35,667 nucleotides of DNA from Ectocarpus siliculosus (GCA_000310025.1 FN649743.1:3836688-3872354), one strand, 5' to 3'; shown: positions 21,739 to 34,018, numbered from the stretch's first letter. Notes: generated from the sequence alone by a model not told the origin. Numbers and translations: made by a program.

Positions 21739-24700
21739 ATGGCGACGGTCAGGTCGGCGTCCGTCAGCGGCGGCGGTGGCGGTGTTGGCGGTGCCGCTCC
21801 TCGAACGGCCACAATGTTCGCGTGTGTCACGACGCTGTCGAACACCCTCCTGGGAGTCAGCGTGGTCGGGGTGGCGGGAGGCTTCGCCAGAGCCGGTTGG
21901 TTGGTGAGTTGCCTGCCTGTGGTACGAAGCTTCTTCGAAAGCGAATCACTTGTACTGTTGTTTCGCCAAAGAAGGGACGTGCAGTGGCATGGAAAATAGA
22001 CAAGGAGAGCCGTTAAGTTGCACCAAAAGCAGGAACACAGAAGGCACCTTTGAGTAGAAATAGTTTTGCTAACCAAACGAGAAGTCACATGTGCTACAGC
22101 ACTACAGCACTAGTATACAGTACGACAGCAGTAGTACTGGGGTGTTTTCTTTGTGGAGGTAACCCCCGCCAATCGACTGAACACCCCAACCACGGGCGCC
22201 TTTTCTGATCAGTGCGTTGCCACACCTTCCCAGACCCCCCCACCCCCGACCTCGAGGACGCACATAGCTTGAAAGGTGGCTCGGTCGCCACAGCCCAACG
22301 GTCGTGTGCCGCCGTCCAACGGTCCTATCACGCCGTCCTTCCGCCAAAGCGCACGGCCATGACGGTGTTCTCTTTCCTTGCTTGCCTCCGACCAGACACC
22401 ACGCAGCACCACCCCATTCCGCACACACAACACAAGCTTTACCCGGCACGCCCTACTAGGGACAACCCTAGTCGTGGAACGCGCTTCCCTCGCTAACCCC
22501 CACCACCACCACCACTGTGAGGGAGAGCCTGGTCCGGTGAGAGCCCGGCGCGCTCGTCCCGGCTTTGTAGGGATGAGGGGTCAATGGTCAAATGACTACG
22601 GCATGCACGACTATGAGTACACCCCCCCCACCACCATTGTGACCCTCTTATCTCCGGCAGATTGGGACGTTCTACCTGATGGTCTTCGCGTGCCTCGCCG
22701 GCAGCGGCCTGCACCTGTTGGCCAGGTCGTCCATGACGGTGTCGGCGTTGGCGAAGCGTAAAGAGGACGCCAGGGAAGAGGCCGAGGGTGGGGGGGGCGG
22801 GGGGGGAAAGGGGGGAACGCGGTGTATCCCACCCAGCTCGTTCCGCGCTGTGGCACTTGTCGGAGCTCCCAGGTACCGAGAGGGGGAAGCAGAGGGGATA
22901 GGGTAGCAGGAGAAACTGCCGGATTGTGTGTAAGCCCCTCCGCATGACGGAAGTAGAAGTAGGGGGGGGGGTGGCGCTCATTCTGATCCCCAAGTGCCGG
23001 TGCGGCACGGTCTGAGGCGGCTCACCAGAACAAAATGTGTGCTGAACAAGCTGTTGGTTTGTTTGGCGGCGTTGCTGGTCGATGAGACCCCCTACCTGCC
23101 CGTGCCCCGCTCGCCTTCCCTCGCTTTTGGAACGTTTTTTTGTTTTTTCATTTGCACACAGGTGGGCGTTTCTGATCGACTTGGCGGTTGCCCTCAAGTG
23201 CTTCGGCGTCGCCACGAGCTACCTCGTCGTGATTGGGTGGGTCTTCTATCTAGCATTTTTTTTTTCTGTTGTTTTCGTCCTATCTGGGTTTTCTGCCGAT
23301 GATTCCAGGGACCCGCCTTATGCCGACCTCCGCTTATGCGTAAACCATGCCAAGGCCGATGGAGACCCACACACGAAAATATTCTCCTGCTCCTGTGTCA
23401 CCCACGGCTGACTCGCCCAACACTCATACGGAAATTTGTCGAACCCAACGCCGAGAAGGCTAATAAGGGTACACTTAGCTCAACCTTACACCCTGTAACC
23501 GCTGTCGGCTGCACAATGCCAGGGACCTGATGCCGACGGCCATGGACGACATCTTGGGCAGGTCCCACCCGGACTCCGTTCTCCGCGACAGGCACGTGTG
23601 GGTGACGATCGGGTTCTTGCTCGCCGCCCCCTTGGCCTTCAGCCGGACGCTTGGCGCGCTCAAGTGAGTCTGTCTCTCTATCCCTCCCGCCCCAGCCCTC
23701 TTTCTCTGGCCTTGCTCCTGTTTATCCCGTGCAGTTTGTGAATCCTCTCTTTCTGTCCTTCCCTTCCCTTCCCTTTCGTAATTCGTGCGTTTTTTGAGAC
23801 TCCGCACACACTCTCTCGCTTTACTAAACTCCCGGTGAATCGTGCAGCGCCGTCGGTCGATGCCGGCTCTCTCTCTCCCTGTCTCTGCCTCTCTGTCTCG
23901 GTCTCGGCCTCTCTGCATCTGTAGTCCTCTCTCTGATCAACGCTTCGATCCGTATTTCGGCTCCGCGGCGTGATGTCATGTTGCATGTTTCACGCCAACA
24001 TGGACCCCCATCCCACCCACCTCGACAATTGAACTTTCGGCTTCTGCACCAACCGCCGTACTACTACACTTGTAGTTTTGCCCGCAAAATGACACACGCG
24101 AAGATATAGCAGTGCGGCGACCGTCCCAGCAAGTGTTGGATCTTGTTGGAATGTGGTAATTACCGTGGTATGCATACCCATCCGCACAGCAGTCGGCGGG
24201 TCCTTCCAATGGAGGCTCCACCAAACCGGTAAGAATCTCCCGGTGGGACACAAGCAATGCACTGCCGTCCCAACGACCCCCCCCCCCTTTCCTCCGGGTG
24301 CCCCCCCCCCCCCTTGCCGTCACAAGATATACCGCGACCCTAGCCATCGGCCTGGTGGTGTTCCTCGCGGGCATGGTGATGTCCTTCTTGGTTCTGCCGG
24401 GATTGGACGCTTGCCCCCCGGACGAAACCGTCGCGATTTCTCTCAACGAGCCGGGAACCGCGGTGGAGGGCGTGGCGGCGGCGGCGGCGGGCGGGGAGAA
24501 TTCCTCGAGGGGGTTGCAGCTCCTCGCTTCCTCAGCCAGAGGGATGCTGTCTTCTTCTCAAGCGGGGGCGGGGATCATGGAAGACATCGCCGGGTTTGCG
24601 TCGGCGGGAGGCGATTTCGATTTCGGCGGCGGGGACGAGGATGGCGGCAGCTGCTTCGAAGGCTCCAACGTCTTGGGCTCCGTGCAGACTATCCTCCAGG

Positions 24701-27700
24701 TGGGGCGGGCTGAGGACAGATACATTCGCTTCAAGACGATACACGTCCGTCTCAACAGGTTTTTGTGCATCCCCTTCGGCTGTCGTAGTTTTTTTCTCGA
24801 ACGGGCAGTCTTTCTGTGTTGTTGTAAATATTTTCGACTGCTCTCGCGGCTCGCCGAATAACGGGGTGCGCGGTTTCACGTGCAATTTTCGCAGCTCTTT
24901 GTTTTGGTTTTGTTTCAGCTGTGCCTGTAGGCGATGGCGTTCAGTGGTTTCTGAAGCCGGCCCCCGTCGTCGAGTCAAGGTGAACCAGAGGTCTGACGAT
25001 GGTTTGGTTGACTGGCGGTGATGTCACCAGGGGTTGGTTAACCCGACGATGTCGAGTTGGACACCGCGTTGTTTCTTTCGAGCTAGACTCGCCGAACACG
25101 AAAGGCTGATGTGCTTTGCAACGGAACCTGCCAAGCCCTGCACGACCCATGCCCCTTCCTGCGTAAATTCTATCCTCGCGCTTTGATTTGATGGGATACG
25201 TTATGTGCACTTCAAAAAGACAAAGTTTCGTGTGACCTGGGTGCTTGGCGAACCCCATGGTTTGCGTTACAGTCTCAACCCATGGCATTCCATTCTTCCA
25301 GTATGTCATATTCTCCGATTTCTGCTTCAGGTTGTCTTGACGGTTTCGCTCCGCCCCCCCCTCCCCGCACCTTCGGCCTGTACCCGCCGCGCCGCCACAG
25401 ACGCTGCCGATCTTCGTCTTCTGCTTCACTTGTCACCAGAACATCTTCACGATCTGCAACGAGATAGTGCGGCCGACGCCCGCAAGGGTTGACACCGTCA
25501 TCGGTGAGTGAGTTAGGCGAGACTGTCAGCTTGGATCTCGGGAATTTTCACGGGACTGTCGACCATTAGGTCCTTCCCCCTCTCGCGCCCGCCAGGCTCG
25601 GTGTTCTTCCATGGGGCAGGGTGCTGGTAGGATGGGTTTTTTGTGGTCCTCCTCGTTACCCCGCTGTCCCTTGTTGGCTGCAGCGCCCGCGTCTCGGTGC
25701 TGGTTTCTCGCCGTACGTTTCTCCTCCGCAACCGGGCATGTCCGCGCCTCCTGCTACCGTCGCATCGAATCAAGTTGTTTCTTAGTATATACACATGTAC
25801 CGTCGCTGAAAGATTACCTTTTAGAGACAATACTTCTGTGCTCCAGTCGAAGGGACGTGTTGAATGGAGTCTTTGGGGTGAACGGGGAATTGAAACCTGC
25901 TGGGTGCTGGGCTAATTTTGAGTCTTCATATCATAAGCCTATTCACTGAAGGATAAGTGATGCCAGCTGGTACTATTCACAAGTCAGTTCCTGGCCCGCG
26001 CCCGTGGCATGTAAAGTGTACCTCACGTGATGGGGCTGATGATGGTTTTGGGTACCAACACGCACGATCAATTTCGAGTAGCGGAAAACCTCCAGCGATA
26101 GTGTGACCCGTCTCGGGAGGGGGCTACGCGGTTGGGAATGAAACGCCAACCGGCCTTCTTAACGCTGACGCAAGTCTGGAATCGAATAGAACTCTTGTGT
26201 CAAGCCTTGATTCCGTCGAACCCACTTTGCGCTCCAGCAAACGGGGTCCTGCTTCTCCACCTCCGCACATGCCCTAGCGCTCACGATGCCCAACTTGAAG
26301 TCTCCCGCATGCCAGTGCGCCAGGAACGTAAAGGAAGCAAGTGACCACCCCCCCTCCCCTCTGCCGTCATCTTTTACCCGCCGAACCAAAAAGCCTGCTC
26401 CATGGCCGTGGCCATAGCGATATACATGTCTATTGCATGGGGAGCTTACGCGACGTTCGGCGTCGGCGTGGATGGGGACCTCCTAAAGACCTACCCGCGC
26501 ACCGGTCTGCTCACGGCGGCTCGGATCTGCGTGTCCATGCTGGTGACGTCATGCTACCCCCTGCAGGTGAGAAAGAAATGATTAAAAAACAAACAGCGAG
26601 ATTGTTTGCCGCTTTATTTATTTCATTTTTTGCCGCAATGTTGGCACGCGATGCTGCTGCTGTTCCTGTTGTCCTCTCGAGAACGGGGTGAGAGGTAATG
26701 CTCGGGGTTGATGTGTCTGCGAATCCTCGCTGTGGTGGCAGCGTGTTATTTTTTTCCACCTCGCTCCGAAGCGGGAGTTTGGAGTCTGGGTGTATCTTTC
26801 AACAAGTCCAATTATCGCCAAGCCTTTAGGTTACTGCAGGCCAATACGACACATGACAAACCCTGCGCTTCTCTGTCCCCCCCCCCCGATGATAGGGGTG
26901 CTTACAGCACAGCAGTGCGAGTGTTGCTGTGTCCTATTGTGAATCATTGTTGTTTGCCGCGCATTTTACCAACCCACATGGTAAACGTTGGGCAACACCC
27001 CCCTGAAGACGCTGCACCTGTCGCACAATAACTTGCCCTGAATGGAGGAAACATTCTCTCCGATGAAAACAAATGTTTTTGCGAAGTACAGCACGCCGTT
27101 GCTGAATACCCACATCGTGTAAGAGGGGTGTAGCGCCCTTAATGGACAGAATACCACATATAGGGTTAAGGGAGTTTTTACGCTCGACTTTGATCGGCTG
27201 GATTCTATGCCACACGTTACCAAAGCCCACAGTGGGTGCAGGCAACAGTGTTGTTGGATCCAGTCTGCGTTCCACATTAATTCCATCCAAAACATCACGA
27301 AGCCAAACGATGGTATGCATACGTTTCTGTGCCATATGCTTTCCTGCAGGTTTCTTCGATGCTTCGGCTATATGATCCATCAGTGCCTATTCCCCTTGAT
27401 TTTTGTGTGTTCTGCGTTCACGTTTCATATATACTGCATGGTGAAATCGCCGAAGTCGCTGGCCTACTCCTTTCGTGTTTGGAACAGACGTGCACATGAC
27501 AAGTCACCGCGGTTCCCTGTTTTTTTAGTTTATTCGAGCGAAGCGAGATTTCTAATCTGAACTGCCGGCCCCCCGAGTTTCAAGGGCTCGCTGACACCCA
27601 AAAAATCTTGCGTGTCTGTACGCGCTTTATCTAGGTTTTTTCAGGATAGACCTCGTACTCGCTTTTTAGACTACGGGGGTCAGCGGATGCACTTTTTTTT

Positions 27701-30329
27701 TCGGAGAACACAGCGGATTGCAGCAGAGAACACACGCACAGCGGGCGACAGCATCACGGCTCGATGCCGCTGGATTCTCTGTGGTGTGATGAGGGTATGC
27801 ATTGTGCTGTCGTGCATGGTTTTTTTTCACCGCCGCGTTCATCAACTGCCAGCAATGTGAGCACAGCACCACATTAGTTCTCGACACCTAGGACACCGCG
27901 CCTCTCCATCGCACCACTTCGAGCGTGTGATCCATTGTGGTGTCTCTGGGCGAGATTGTGTTGGGCATGGGTGCGGTATGTGGCGAGAGCATCGTGGCGA
28001 TGTGAAATCCGGTTTGGAGTTTTCGCCTTGCGATGCGGCCCGATTGCCCGGGCCAAAAAAAAACGATTTAGATTCCACGCCGCCACGAAGGTCTTCCCAC
28101 ACACAGCACCTATGCCTAACACAACTGTCACGGCCCGAGATATCGCAATGGAGCACACGCTGGAAGTGGTGCCATGACGATTGGTGCGCTTGGTGACGCG
28201 AAATGACTTGTGTTCGCTGTTTCGCTAGCAGTTGGACAATACCGAACAAAAAAGAGGGAACAGGGGGTTCAGCAATAGTATGCGGCGGGTATGTATGACC
28301 ACGAAAGCGGGATGTGGACGGGGGGGGGGGGGGTTGACCGATAGGTGAAAGGTAACGTTACCACAGCTCTCACACCAGCGCACAGCAGGTAGGTGAAGTA
28401 TCAAGTGTGCGGTGTTTGCACTCCGTTTCCGCCCGTGGACGCACACGTCTGACGACAGTTAGTATATCTATTCGATTCATGGCGGTTATGACCTTGCGAA
28501 ACCTTGGTACCATGGTAAGTTCGATTTTCCCGTACACGTACGCAAGATATATATTTTTCTCTGTCGGTCAGACTTGGGGTGCATTTAGATGGCTTACAGT
28601 GTTCCAAGACCTGTCTCCTCTCCGTATGGGTGCTTCCAACAGCACGCTCCCTCTTTGTGGCCACCTGCGTCTTGATGTCAAGCGCTGTTTTTCCTCTCCC
28701 ACCTCCCACCGTGACACGTCGAGAGAAGAGGGTGCTGCACTCTTCGCAGGCAAGCACCGCAGGAGGGGCCTCAGGGGGAGGACCCCTTCTGTGTAACCAT
28801 GGATTACGGCTCCAACGGCTGTTAGCGCTGTCTAAGTGCTGAACAAATGAACATGATTGTCCCCTCGCCCTGGCCACGAACTACTTGTTTCTCCTCGCGT
28901 AACCCTCTTTCCAGGCACACCCGAGCCGGGTGTGCATCCTGTCAACATGGAAGGCGTTTTCCCTGGACATGCAGGAGGCATACTCCAGCCTCGCCACAGA
29001 CGACGGTGCCGGGACAGAAAAGGACACCGCCGAGGACTCAATCTCGCCGTCCCTCCGACGTCACAGAAACGCCTCCGGTCCGCCGGAAGCCCCCCTCTCC
29101 AGCACCGGCAGCGTCGTCGCAGATGGCAGCACCGCCGCCTCGCCGAATAGCCTTGGCAGTAGAGACGGGGGGGCGTCGCCGAGCTCGGACCCGGGACAGC
29201 GTGGCAAGAGGCGGCTGCTGGGCGGCGGGGAAGCGATCGGTGGACCGACGTCTGCTGCCCAGGGCGGTGTCGGAGGAGACGGCCATAACACGCGTTTCGA
29301 ATCACAAGAGGGGGGAGAAGATGCGCGGCGGGGGACGGCGGAGGTAGAAACGCGGTTTTTGGGGGTGGAAGACCGCGAGCAGCGGGGGGAGCTACTATCG
29401 GAGGGCGCCGCCGCCGCCGCCGCCGCCGCTCCGGACGAGGAGGCCGGCGTGGGGCGAGGGGGTGGGGAACACGTGGGGTGGCGGCAGCACCACCTCCAGG
29501 GCGACGCAGCGGATATTGAGTCGGCGGGGCGGGGGCGAACGTTCCCGAGAACGGTCTGTAGTGCAGGGCAGGCCGCCGTAGAGGGGGAGGGAGAGACGGC
29601 GTTCTGGACGTCACCGGAGGGGCTCCGACATATCGTGGTCACGGCGGCGTTTTTGGCGCTGTCGTACACGATAGCGATGGCGGTGAACGACCTGGGCGTC
29701 ATTCTGGAGGTAGGTGTGTTGCGAGAGAGAGGGGAAAGGCCGGGGGGGGGGCTATGTCGCGTACAGTAGCACCAGCCTTTTTTCAATGTTTGAAGAAAGA
29801 TGGATTGTTATCGCTACGGCTACGGCACCCAAAGCAACAGCTTCAAAGGCCGATATGCTACTGCTGGTTTTGTTTTGTGTTCTCCGATAACCCGCATCTC
29901 ATTCCCATCTGTATGTGATGGCCCCGACTGAAACAGCCGGTGCTTCCACGCCCTATCCAGCTCGAGTCCATCGCCTTCGAGAAAAACCGCCGCTGATTGT
30001 CCCCGCTCTCAATAGTGTCAACGTAAACTCCCAACCCTGAAGAACGCTTGATATATCGCGGATAGATCTTACACTTCGTCCTAACGTTTCCGAATGTAAC
30101 GTTTTCAACCCCTCGCTTCTTTCCCCCCGTCCTCGCTGTTAAGGTTGTGGGAGCCACCGGATCGACTACCGTGGCCTTCGTGCTTCCGGGCCTCCTTTAC
30201 CTCAAGCTTCACCCGGAGCCGCACCCAAAGCGAAGCCTGGCTACGCTGCAGCTGGCTGTGGGTCTGCTCATCATCCCGGTCGCTTTGACTTTCATCGCCC
30301 TCGGGCACTCTGCGGAAGGCCAGAGGTAG
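21739..30329 (+). CDS. Amino-acid transporter, SLC38/Aa_trans family, 9 exons
   Basis: Exons: 21739-21903, 22661-22872, 23162-23236, 23523-23663, 24327-24699, 25401-25503, 26394-26566, 28915-29709, 30144-30329 (TAG). All borders are GT-AG. The joined frame is 740 codons. Eleven hydrophobic segments follow the Aa_trans plan: two in exons 1-2, DLAVALKCFGVATSYLVVIG as the third, WVTIGFLLAAPLAF as the fourth, one opening exon 5, FVFCFTCHQNIF as the sixth, two in exon 7 with CYPLQAHPSR at the exon 7/8 join, one at the end of exon 8, two in exon 9. Likely a proton- or sodium-coupled symporter of neutral amino acids at the plasma or vacuolar membrane; the substrate cannot be read. Two insertions are unusual: about 100 Gly/Ser/Ala residues between TM5 and TM6, and about 200 polar residues between TM8 and TM9. 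Start chosen as the first in-frame ATG ahead of TM1. Confidence 0.9.
27911..28173. repeat. Long imperfect inverted repeat (hairpin) in transporter intron 7
   Basis: Arms 27911-28024 and 28055-28173 are reverse-complementary over their length with many mismatches. They begin GCACCACTTC(G/C)AGCGTGTG and end in a T-run, with a GC-rich loop of about 30 bases. Weaker similarity extends about 25 bases outside. Read outward-in, each arm carries a related peptide frame (HF-R-V-HC--SGRD). It lacks the motifs of the MITE family elsewhere in the window. Confidence 0.7.
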
Positions 30330-30350
30330 TCTTGAAGCGCATGGTGAAAG

Positions 30351-30526
30351 AGACGGAGTGATGGTACCCCCCCCTTAGAGCTCGATTGCTCCACAATCAA
30401 GGGAGCCCGATATGTGTACGGAAAGCCCTTGACGAGATGTTTACGAAACCAGCGTGTGGGCGCAAGCCTGGTTGCGGAGCAATCGAACTTCGATAATCGG
30501 TCAAGGGGGTGTGACATGTCTCCGGC
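30351..30526. mobile_element. MITE-like inverted-repeat element, copy D, in the transporter 3' flank
   Basis: The right end (TTGCGGAGCAATCGA, then ATCGGTCAAGGGGGTGTGACAT) is complementary to a left end that has lost about nine bases (GTACCCCCCCCTTAG, then CTCGATTGCTCCACA). The core CGGAAAGCCCTTGACGAGAT matches copies B and C. It starts about 21 bases after the transporter stop codon, so it probably forms part of the 3' UTR. Confidence 0.65.
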
Positions 30527-30529
30527 TTA

Positions 30530-32792
30530 ATGGTGATGGCCGCGACACCTCGTGGGCGGATGGGTTCCCACTTCCCTTCGTGTGCACTTTGTTGTGTGGT
30601 CTTGAAGTTGTTGTAGGTGTGGTGCTGTTTGTGTCAGGCTTGCCATCTGGGCGGCATGTCTGGGGCTGTACGTAGATACCTTGTGATACCCGTAGTGACG
30701 CACTAGGGTTTGGCACTGTGTTGTAGCGCCGGAGTGGGCCCAGAGGCAGAAGGAGAGGATCGCATTGCGTGCCCGAAACTTTCCGAATTGGTCCACATCG
30801 GTCTCGCTGAATTATGATATCTGTTGGCACTGACTTGTCTTTCTGGTGAGTAGTCTGGTGGGTGGAGTAGTTGTCCATGTACGAAAAAACACAAGGTTAT
30901 TCTGCTGTTGTTTCAGCGTGTAGACCATGTTGTTTGCGGGGAGTGGCCGGGTTGGAACTTGGATCTGGTCCACGAGATGTTGTTGTAGGTCACGGTGGAA
31001 AGCTAACATCCACCCGGCTGATCTCGCCTCTCGAGCTTGTGGCATGTGTGCAAAGCGTGCTTCACTAGTGAACTTGTAGCACGTACCAATAATACGGCGA
31101 GGAACTGCGACAGGATTTACTTTCTAGCGAAGATCCCCACCACATATAATCCTATTTAGTAATTCTGAAAAATACTTTTTACCGACCCATGCTGTTCTTA
31201 CTCTCAAGCTCTATCATTCGCCGGCAGAGGCCAGCCCCCCCCTCCCCCCCACCTCGCCTTGCTCTTCACACCTGACCCTGTGTCACACCTCCTCCAAACA
31301 GATACATTCTTCCCTGCGGCTCACACCCAAGGCCATCCTGGCAATTCAAGAGATTCGGTGCTTGCGTGGAAGAGGTCTCTGCTTGGAGACTATATACCTG
31401 GCATGAACTGATCCTCCATGAGCCGTGCACGTAGGCCGAGAGCAGAGAAAGTCCGTCTTGCACAACTCGCGACCGGCCTCACCTCTTACTGCCTGCTTTC
31501 CCCGCCCTGACTGTTGTGTAAACAGGTACGACTTTAAAATTCTCTCTCTCTCGCTTCCGTACAGCACCTTGTTTTCTCTCGGGCGATCCGGGCAAAGCGT
31601 GTGAAGACAATCACACCGCAACGCTTTTTGACACCAGGGCGAATCACGCCACCCTACGCCGGCCACTTTCGATTTTCCGTCACCCCCGGCAGGGAAGCAG
31701 AAGGACTCATCCAGTGGCCAACGCACACATACCATTGATGACAAAATCGTGTTCGGGCATCTTTTCCCGCTACAAGACCGACGTATTTTCATTGGTCAGT
31801 CGGTTGGCGCGGTCGACGGTAATTCCACTCACACGCACTGACACTGAATTATTTTCACCGGTCAGCGGTTAGCGCGGTGGACGCTAATTCAAGAAACGCA
31901 CACACCACACAGCAACTCGCTTGTCTGAAAGTAAAGGGGTGAGAGAAGAAAGGGAGACCGAAACAATTTACCCCCGACATGAACTACACGGTGCCCCCCA
32001 ACGCATTCACCTTTTGTCGAGGGTGGAACAAAAAAATGCACCCCTTGAAGATACACCCGTCATGCATAGGTTACACTCTCACTCTACACTTGACCGTTTT
32101 CTTGCTAGCTCGATGGCTTTTGGACCCGCGGTAGCGACCACCGGTTTTCCCGGGTCACCACCACCACCACGAACGCCATGATTAGCCCCGGGCAGAGGCG
32201 CAAGCACATGTACATCGCGGATCCCATTTAGTCCAGAAAAAAAAAACACAAGCGGAAACAGCAATCGACTGTGAACAAGAAAATTTACGAGCTAGGATAT
32301 ATGTACCACCTTCCTGCCCCACCGTTCGCACGGCTCACGGAAAACATCGCAAAGCCTCGCGCTTGATGCGGGTTGTGAGAAACTAGAGGCCGGAGACCCA
32401 CGACGTGCTACAGCTCCGATATTTCTCGGAGAAGGATAGCCGCGGCCGAAAGACGGCGGCAGCACGCGTGTACGAATGATCCCTACCCGCACCCCCCGAT
32501 CGTCAGCCCACCGGGCGGTTGGCCTCCAACTATCGGCAACAACTCCAGCACAAAAGGGCGTGAGCGCCGGAAACACGCTCCGACGAAAGCCCAGTCTCCA
32601 AAAAGCTTCCGATTACAAAGGTCCCTCTACAAAGGCCCACTACCCATCACTTAGGGCATCATCACCATTGACGCCCCTCTTCTCCCCGCATTCATATCAC
32701 CAACGAGGTCCCCGGTTTATTATAGGCGTGCGGCGACTATATCGTCGCCGACGCGTGATACAGGCCCTCACACACGAGCATCTTAGGAAACA
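30530..32792. other. Intergenic, no gene recognised
   Basis: This lies between the transporter 3' end and the ELO 3' end, which converge. Open frames are short and unconvincing. It contains a two-copy tandem repeat at about 31785-31916 (66-base period; units share ATTTTCANNGGTCAG and GCGCGGT). The part nearest 32792 should hold the 3' UTR of the elongase gene. Confidence 0.5.
31785..31916. repeat. Two-copy tandem repeat, 66-base period
   Basis: Copy 1 starts ATTTTCATTGGTCAG at 31785 and copy 2 ATTTTCACCGGTCAG at 31851. Both continue with a GGT(T)GGCGCGGT-like stretch, GACG, TAATTC and then ACGCAC. The copies are diverged and have no coding content. Confidence 0.6.
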
Positions 32793-32924
32793 TTACGAGT
32801 TTTTTTTTATTTGGGCCTTCTTGGCCCCTCCCAGATACGTTCGTCGGTAAAACAGCGCGAAGAACACCAGGTACATGAGGTAAAGCCCGAGGCCGGCCAG
32901 GATCGGGGTGGTGTTGTTGTGGCA
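32793..32924 (-). CDS. Last exon of a very-long-chain fatty-acid elongase (ELO family), partial gene
   Basis: After the acceptor gtccgcag the exon reads 43 codons to TAA: Cys followed by HNNTTPILAG, then a membrane segment GLYLMYLVFFALFYRRTY and a lysine-rich tail. This is the usual ELO ending: a conserved Cys/Asn-rich turn, the last helix with the YLxYLVxFxxFF pattern, then a basic cytosolic tail. The protein ends KKNS, a dilysine KKxx ER-retrieval signal, fitting the ER site of 3-ketoacyl-CoA synthesis in fatty-acid elongation. The catalytic HxxHH and VHxxMY exons were not found. They should lie upstream, beyond the transposon at 33140-34418 or off the window, unless the gene is truncated. 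Confidence 0.65.
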   Translation of the reverse strand, partial: CHNNTTPILAGLGLYLMYLVFFALFYRRTYLGGAKKAQIKKNS

Positions 32925-33139
32925 CTGCGGACGATGGTTTTCGACGCGCGTACGTCCCACGAAAGAGGCACCGGGGGTAAAAAAAAAAAAAATTAGCAGG
33001 GCAGGGTTGGTTGTAGTGCGGTGGCAGCTGCTGCTGCCGATGAGACGCGACGTGAACACGTTCTAAGAGACGAACAAACAAAATGACTCGAGGGTGGGCA
33101 GTGAATCGAACTTAGGGTGTCGGCAATTTTTCAGCGGTA
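32925..33139 (-). other. Intron (or 5' flank) of the ELO exon
   Basis: Begins (sense strand) after the transposon and ends in a polypyrimidine run and gtccgcag. No coding sequence seen. Confidence 0.5.
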
Positions 33140-33367
33140 CAGTCGACGGTCCTCAATAGCGGTGCCCTCAATAGCGAGATGCCCTCTATAACGGCAACAA
33201 AATCGCTTGGCACGAATGCATCCCTCAATAGCGCTATTGAAGAATGAATCCTTTATTGTAGCGGCATTGTGCCGCTGAAAAGGACAATATAATGCAAGAC
33301 AAAGGCGAGGGGAGCATCAAAGGCCATAAGGATTCAGGGGTGGCGGGGCTGACGGCTGCACTCAAAC

Positions 33368-33453
33368 GAGGAGGAGGAGGAGGAGGAGGAGGAGGAGGAG
33401 GAGGAGGAGGAGGAGGAGGAGGAGGAGGAGGAGGAGGAGGAGGAGGAGGAGGT
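33368..33453. repeat. GGA/GAG trinucleotide repeat
   Basis: About 28 near-perfect GAG/GGA units inside the transposon, immediately before the transposase remnant. Read in the remnant's frame it would encode poly-Arg, which suggests that the repeat expanded after the gene decayed. Confidence 0.95.
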
Positions 33454-33772
33454 CGAGTATTAAGGGTGTTAAGGCTCTCGCAGCGGCCGCGGAGGCGGCG
33501 CTCAATGAGCAGACACATGACAACTTTACAGAGGACTCCAACTCCGACTCCGACGAGGAGGAGCTGAACGACACGGGGGAGGTTGAGAGTGCTGGGGGTA
33601 GGAAGTTGATGGCGCAGCCGCCGTACTCGGTCCACTAGAGCAGTACGCACAGTCGGCCGGAAATGACGAGGCTGAGCATCTTCTTCGCAAGGCCAACATG
33701 TCGTTCCTCGCAGCCCACGCCTCTAATAAACCGGTCCAGCAGTCAGACATGATAACGTTTTTCGGATCATAG
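33453..33772 (+). pseudogene. Broken 3' end of a pogo-like transposase gene
   Basis: From 33453 a frame reads an Ala-rich then acidic stretch (ALNEQTHDNFTEDS, SDSDEEE) to a TAG at 33636-33638. The reading continues in another frame from 33638 (EQYAQSAGNDEAEHLLRKAN) to TAG at 33770-33772, so a frameshift separates two halves of one coding sequence. The tail QQSDMITFFGS fits the PCNA-interacting-peptide pattern Q-x-x-[ILM]-x-x-F-F, which pogo transposases are known to carry at the C-terminus. The DDE catalytic core and DNA-binding domain are missing; the 5' side runs into a GGA repeat. Confidence 0.55.
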
Positions 33773-33961
33773 GCGCGTCTGTCAAGCACAGCAGCAGTAG
33801 GAGTGTCTGCTCTTCATTTTTTTTTGCTCCATTTAACATTTTTTGTGTACGCTGTGTGTGGTTCTGTTTCCACCTGTGGTTCATTGATTCATCGTTGCTA
33901 TCATTCTGTTTTCTGTACGGTTCGTTGCTCTGCCACGATACGCTAGTGGGGGCGTAGTTGT

Positions 33962-34018
33962 AGAGTACAGTACAACAGTACAGTACAGTACTACAGCACA
34001 GTACAGTACAGCAGTACT
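33962..34018. repeat. Short ACAGT-type tandem repeat inside the transposon
   Basis: Repeated GTACAGTACA/ACAGTACAG units, partly palindromic, in the 3' third of the element. No coding role seen. Confidence 0.6.

Noticed and set aside
26934-27380. 148-codon minus-strand frame in transporter intron 7 (VWLRDVLDGINVERR)
   Set aside because: It briefly suggested a copia-type RNase H region, but the expected following motifs are absent and the other frames are equally open.
31346-31792. 148-codon minus-strand frame
   Set aside because: Irregular composition, no recognisable domain and no splice context.
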